Part shown: positions 59,696-64,000 of the stretch, in pieces
Layout of the letters: each line of letters opens with the position of its first letter
How positions within the stretch are numbered: the first letter of the stretch is position 1
DNA from: Epithemia pelagica
Lineage: Eukaryota > Bacillariophyta > Bacillariophyceae > Surirellales > Surirellaceae
Direction of reading: 5' to 3'
DNA length: 64,000 bases
NCBI GenBank assembly: GCA_946965045.2
Contig: OX337230.1
Span: 1,736,001 to 1,800,000, forward strand
Notes under the pieces: generated by a model
What the model saw: only the letters and a program-made list of their open reading frames with translations
Told to the model about the DNA's origin: nothing
Database searches by the model: none
Program-made: the position numbers and the translations under genes

Positions 59696-62687
59696 ATGGA
59701 ACAATTGAAGACGTACTCCATGTATGCCATGGCCTGCAGCACCTTCGCTAAGGTGCATCTCTTGATCCTTTCTCTTTGGCCAATCAACTGTTGCCAGTTA
59801 TTCCTGTTTCTTTCGTTGTCGGTACATTCTCTGCGGACTGTGCAGTCGCAAGATTTGGAAGATGCACTCGACGCTACAGGGACTCTACCTCGTCCAGTGG
59901 TGGTCAACTTGCCTGATTTGGGTCGTATCCAAGGCATTCGGGAAGCAGGTCTCGACTTTTTTGGTCGCTTGCCCTATGCAGCCCCTCCTGTTGGCACACG
60001 TCGATGGGCTCCGCCCGAGCCAGGTGCTCCCTGGGCTCCAGCCAAACTGGATGCCACTCAATACGGGCCTGACTGTTGGCAACTTGTGGATCCCCTCATG
60101 AATCCAGGAGCCGACGCCAATCAAATGTCCGAAGATTGTCTCTTTTTGAACATTCATGTACCTTCCGATCGACAAAGACGGTCCTTGTTGCCAGTCATGG
60201 TTTGGCTACATGGAGGGGCTTTTCAACAGGGCGGGGCTCGGAGAGACGAATACGATGGACGGCGCTTGGCTGAACGTGGGACTGTGGTGGTCACGCTCAA
60301 CTATCGACTCGGAGCATTGGGATTCTTGGTGAGTAGTGAAGATGGTTTATTCGGAAACTTTGGCTTGATGGATCAACGAGCAGCCCTGCATTGGATACAA
60401 GATAACATTGTTCACTTTGGCGGTGACCCAAACAACGTAATGCTTTTTGGAGAATCGGCCGGTGCCGTCATGACACTCTTGCATCTTATGATGGAAGGGG
60501 CTGGGAAGCTTTTTCACAAAGTTGCCATTCAAAGTAATCCAACGGCATTGCAGTTTCGAAGTATTGTAGTAGCTGATTTCTTGGGCCAGGCGCTGAAAGC
60601 GGCCGTGGATTGCCGTGATCTGGCGTGCCTTCGCGGAGAGCGAGTGGAAGAAATCATGCGTGCACAAAGTTCTCTGATGGGCGTCCCTCGCAGTGTGGGA
60701 GATTTGTAAGTTTATGCGAAAATCATTAGATGACCTCTGAATAACTCACACTAATATTTCGGAATGGATCGTTTCTCGTATTCCGGACAACAGCTTCACG
60801 TGGGGTCCTACGTTGACGGACGAACTCAAACTGATTCTGGGCGGAACAGGGAACAAGGCATCAAACTCGCGTTTTTCTCCGCTCAGTCGGGAACACGTGA
60901 TGTTCCGTGACCTAGACTCATGGAAATGGCAGTCGCGACGAGACGATGCATGGTCAAGAGTGAATGTCACCCAGCCTCTGAAAGATTTTACTCTCATTCC
61001 AGACGATATTCCCATCATTATTGGCAGCAACAAACACGAAGGAGAGATGTTTGTACACAGCGCATTTCCATTAACAATGTCAAAGGCTGTGTATTGGATG
61101 TTTGCGGGGGCATTGTTTCGGGAAAGTGCATCCGCTGTTCTGAAACATTATCGTGGTCACGTGGACCAAATCGAGCAAGAAGCTGAAGAGCTGGCTCGAA
61201 TGCAGATTGAAGAAGAGGAGAATCGGCAGTACTATTTCGAACATCGAGAAGACCTCGACCGGGAGTATCAGACACTACTGTCCATGAACTCCAACAAAGG
61301 TTCAACGCATTCGCTCTTCCCCGGATCGACTCGCGGAGGCGCTGATAGCAACCATAACGAGGTTCATGAACGATATGCGAGCAATTCGAGCACGGTGGAA
61401 GCACGTTACGGCGTTGACCCGTCTTGGATCGATCGTTTGTTGTGGTTCAAACACAATATAACAACTGAAGAGAAACTGGCAAGAAAGATCTATAGGCAGC
61501 GCATGATGGATCAGCGAGCTAGAATGAAGGAAATCAGACGAAAAGAACAGGCGAAAGCAAAAGCTTTGAAGAAAGCTGCGAGAGTAGTGGTGGACTATCG
61601 GCCAGTTATGAGCAGGATCATTGACGACTACCTGTTTCGTTGTCCAGCCTGGCACTTAGCGCACTCTATTAGTCGACAAAGGGTTGAACGGGGAAATCCG
61701 AACAACGTCTATGTGTACCAATTCAGCCACTCGACCCACATTCCAGGATTTAAGGAATGCTGGGGAAAGAGCTGTCACACTGCTGAAATCCCGTACGTAT
61801 TTGAGGCCATGGAAATAATCAAGAGCAATTATTCAACGTTAGGTCCCTACGCCCAACAGGAAGCCCCGACGTCTCCAGAATATCCGTACACTGAAATGCT
61901 TGCCGCTTATCGTGGAGCCATGGAGGCTGCTGATCGCGTAGAGGAGGAGCCCCAACCTGGTGAAGCTGGCAATGCTACAAAATTCAGCAGTCGCTTTCAG
62001 CATCTTCTTAATCATTTATTTGGCGATTACTTCAAAGAAAATGCAGATGACGAAATCGCTCGAGATATGGCAGATCGCTGGGTCGCCTTCTCGCACACGG
62101 GTGACCCAAACTATGAAGGCTCTAAGGCAAAATGGCATCCATGGAGATATATCATGGATGACGCCTATACCCGAGACGATCGCTATCGTCCTTGGCAAAC
62201 GCAGGACTTTGATCGAATATTTGACCTTCAGGTTCCACAGGACGTGGACGAGCCCGATGATGAGAACGTTTTCGTTTGGTCCGATAACCCGGACGAACAA
62301 ATTTATCGTAGACGTGCGCTAAATGCAATGGGAATGGAAGTAGTTGAGGAAGATGTATTCCGTACAATTCTTCGGAGAAAATCAAGGGACGATGACTCAG
62401 AGCCTTTCTACGATTCTTTTCCTTTTGGAAGTACAGCTCGCCACAAGGAGGCCGCTGGGCAGAAGGAAAGAGCAAGGCGTGCTGTTGTCCAGCTTCAACA
62501 AATCGCACAAGATATGGGAGTGATTGGAACTGGACTACGTGGAGAACCAAAGAGAAACTCGAATACAGACACGTGGGAAGAAAATTTCTTTCCCGAGATG
62601 TTGGAGCTTAAATGGCCTCCAGAAGGTCGCCTTGTCGAGCGCGACTGCACGTGTGATTTCTGGGACAGGATAAGGTATCGCTACTGA
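59696..62687 (+). CDS. Secreted carboxylesterase/lipase (type B) with coiled-coil insert
   Basis: Exons 59696-60705 and 60794-62687 (88-nt intron, GTAAGT...CAACAG) give 967 aa, against ~550 for typical family members. A signal-like hydrophobic stretch (LLILSLWPINCCQLFLFLSL, ~22-41) predicts secretion. Family motifs: FGRLPYAAPPVGTRRW, EDCLFLNIHVP, WLHGGAFQQG (oxyanion hole), the nucleophile elbow GESAGAV, the acid in GSNKHEGEMF, and the catalytic His in CHTAEIPYVF. So the triad is present and hydrolysis of carboxylic esters is expected. The extra length comes from a Glu/Arg-rich coiled coil (~EQEAEELARMQIEEEENRQY) and a second basic helix (ARKIYRQRMMDQRARMKEIR) between acid and His, and a ~150-aa C-terminal extension. 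Confidence 0.85.
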
Positions 62688-62951
62688 TTGGTTATTTAGA
62701 CGAAAGACAGGTACCATTTCTAGCCGTCAAGAAGATTTGGGACACTCAGAATGGGAAACCGAGTGCTTAATTCAGGATATGAACCACCTGGATTGAACAC
62801 CACCTCCTGGACCAGATTGAAAAGTCTTGGTTCTAATCATTGCGAGCAAAGAAAACTTAGTAAGGGTTGACCACAACGGACTGGAAAGAAAATGTAGCGG
62901 TGGAGATTCGGGCTCTTGCTCCGTACTAATATTCCACAACATGATATTATT

Positions 62952-63992
62952 TTAGGCTTCTGATACGGTAGGAAACAGGCTTTCGTACTGAAGGCGCTCG
63001 TCAAGGTATACGCCAACAGTGCCGATTTCAGGATTCGACTTACGTAGGTTGACGCTCTTTGTCTTCAGACGAAATCTCTTGGAGAGCTCATCCAAACTTT
63101 TCTGAGCTGCATGTGAAGGCAATTCCATGACAGTTACAATCTCACCCAATCTACGAAAGAGAAATTCGAAATCGCACAAAGCAACCAAATGCTCGTCTTC
63201 GGGGCACAGCTTCCACAACTCAAACTCCCTGCTATACTGGGCGTAGGTTTCAACGAGTTTCCACCCTCCCTGTCTTTCAATCTCTTCTTGGACTTTGGCT
63301 GATGACAAAAGACCACACAAAAAGTCAGTGGCTCTCTTGGCTGAAACGATATTGGCGGCCTCGTCAATGTCAGCAAAAACTTGCTTTACTTCTTCGTTGC
63401 TGAGTGCTCTAGGACCGCCATTCTTGAGAATACTGTGTTGCGATGCCGGTTTCTGGCAAAATGAAGTCGGAATAATTGATCCATCAAATTTGGTGGCCAG
63501 GAGTTGGTCGAGCCCGAAGTATTTACACAGAAAGTCCAGTGCACCAACAAACAAAGACTGTAGTCGATCTTCAGTGATTTCCTTGGCCTTCTTTGTTATT
63601 GGAGTCATAATAATCTGGTTATGAACCTGGGAATGTCGTTTTGACCAATTCATGTAGTCTTTGTCTTCTGGTGAAAGACGGGGTGGAGCAGGAAGAAGCA
63701 AAACACGGAGATGATATCGTAATGCCTGCCCAACAAATTCTGCTAGTCGTTTCTCAATAAACGATGGGGATTCATTGCCATCGAATCGACTTAGCAGTGC
63801 TCTGATTTCGTTACTGTACATGCTCACTGCCTTCCCGACACGCCTTAACGGATGATCTATTGAAACAGACGCAGCGCATGACTCGAGCCACGTGGCCGAC
63901 GGGGATGCAAGAAAATCATAAAGCTCCGAAAGAGATTCGCGTATCCGTATCCTTTCTTTCTCATCGTTGCGAAGGTAAAGAAGTCGATCCAT
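62952..63992 (-). CDS. Hypothetical helical protein
   Basis: 346 aa from an ATG at 63992, only 8 bp from the window edge, so upstream exons cannot be excluded. The sequence is mostly helical and charged, with no signal peptide, membrane segment or domain I recognise. Features include LRYHLRVLLLPAPPRLSPEDKDYMNWSK, a Ser/Lys patch, and CDFEFLFRRLGEIVTVMELPSHA near the C-terminus. The gap 62688-62951 to the carboxylesterase is short, and the two genes converge. Confidence 0.6.
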   Translation of the reverse strand: MDRLLYLRNDEKERIRIRESLSELYDFLASPSATWLESCAASVSIDHPLRRVGKAVSMYSNEIRALLSRFDGNESPSFIEKRLAEFVGQALRYHLRVLLLPAPPRLSPEDKDYMNWSKRHSQVHNQIIMTPITKKAKEITEDRLQSLFVGALDFLCKYFGLDQLLATKFDGSIIPTSFCQKPASQHSILKNGGPRALSNEEVKQVFADIDEAANIVSAKRATDFLCGLLSSAKVQEEIERQGGWKLVETYAQYSREFELWKLCPEDEHLVALCDFEFLFRRLGEIVTVMELPSHAAQKSLDELSKRFRLKTKSVNLRKSNPEIGTVGVYLDERLQYESLFPTVSEA

Positions 63993-64000
63993 TTCAATTT

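Overview
The window looks like nuclear DNA of a diatom, probably a raphid pennate (inference). Three things point that way. Gene 1910-2801 has a tripartite plastid presequence with Phe at +1 of the signal cleavage site and a lumen-type second signal. Introns are few and short (about 85-110 nt, GT-AG, plus one with an ATG-only first exon). The copia element is of the type common in diatoms. Roughly half of the window is transposon-derived.

Left housekeeping block (1-9.2 kb): a membrane-anchored protein kinase-like gene running off the left edge, a predicted thylakoid-lumen protein, a type II membrane protein with an integrin-like FG-GAP ectodomain, V-ATPase subunit G, and dUTPase with G1/S-type GC-rich boxes upstream. 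Mobile block 1 (9.8-36.3 kb) holds small hairpin/MITE-like repeats, a DDE transposase with a zinc-ribbon-like domain, and a complete-looking non-LTR retrotransposon (ORF1, then ORF2 with endonuclease, RT, RNase H and zinc finger; minus strand; flanked by an 18-bp direct repeat). It continues with a repeat-rich 12-kb zone carrying a Helitron Rep/helicase that is broken twice, a 588-bp pure (AAC)n tract, and three small proteins that I read as ubiquitin-like. Two of these (24001-24789 and 35464-36231) are clear homologues of each other, each apparently with two tandem ubiquitin-like folds, and they lie on either side of the Helitron pointing outward.

Right housekeeping block (36.8-51.6 kb and 59.7-64 kb): a TMEM65-GAF fusion, a protein with ten or more TPX2/FAM161-like repeats, a sugar nucleotidyltransferase-like enzyme, an EDRF1 homologue, a small secreted or plastid protein, and a group IV decarboxylase-like protein that has lost key ornithine decarboxylase active-site residues. 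After the retrotransposon come a large secreted carboxylesterase and an unknown gene at the right edge. Mobile block 2 (51.7-59.5 kb) is a Ty1/copia element with two 230-bp LTRs that I read as identical, inserted 70 bp upstream of the decarboxylase start codon. Its gag and pol share a frame separated by one TGA, and pol is broken by a 418-bp tandem duplication.

The most unusual observation is the cluster of ubiquitin-like proteins around a Helitron. Some other Helitron lineages carry OTU-type deubiquitinase-like proteases, so a ubiquitin-like accessory gene in a diatom element would be a new variation. That link is inference and needs structural prediction and comparison of copies.
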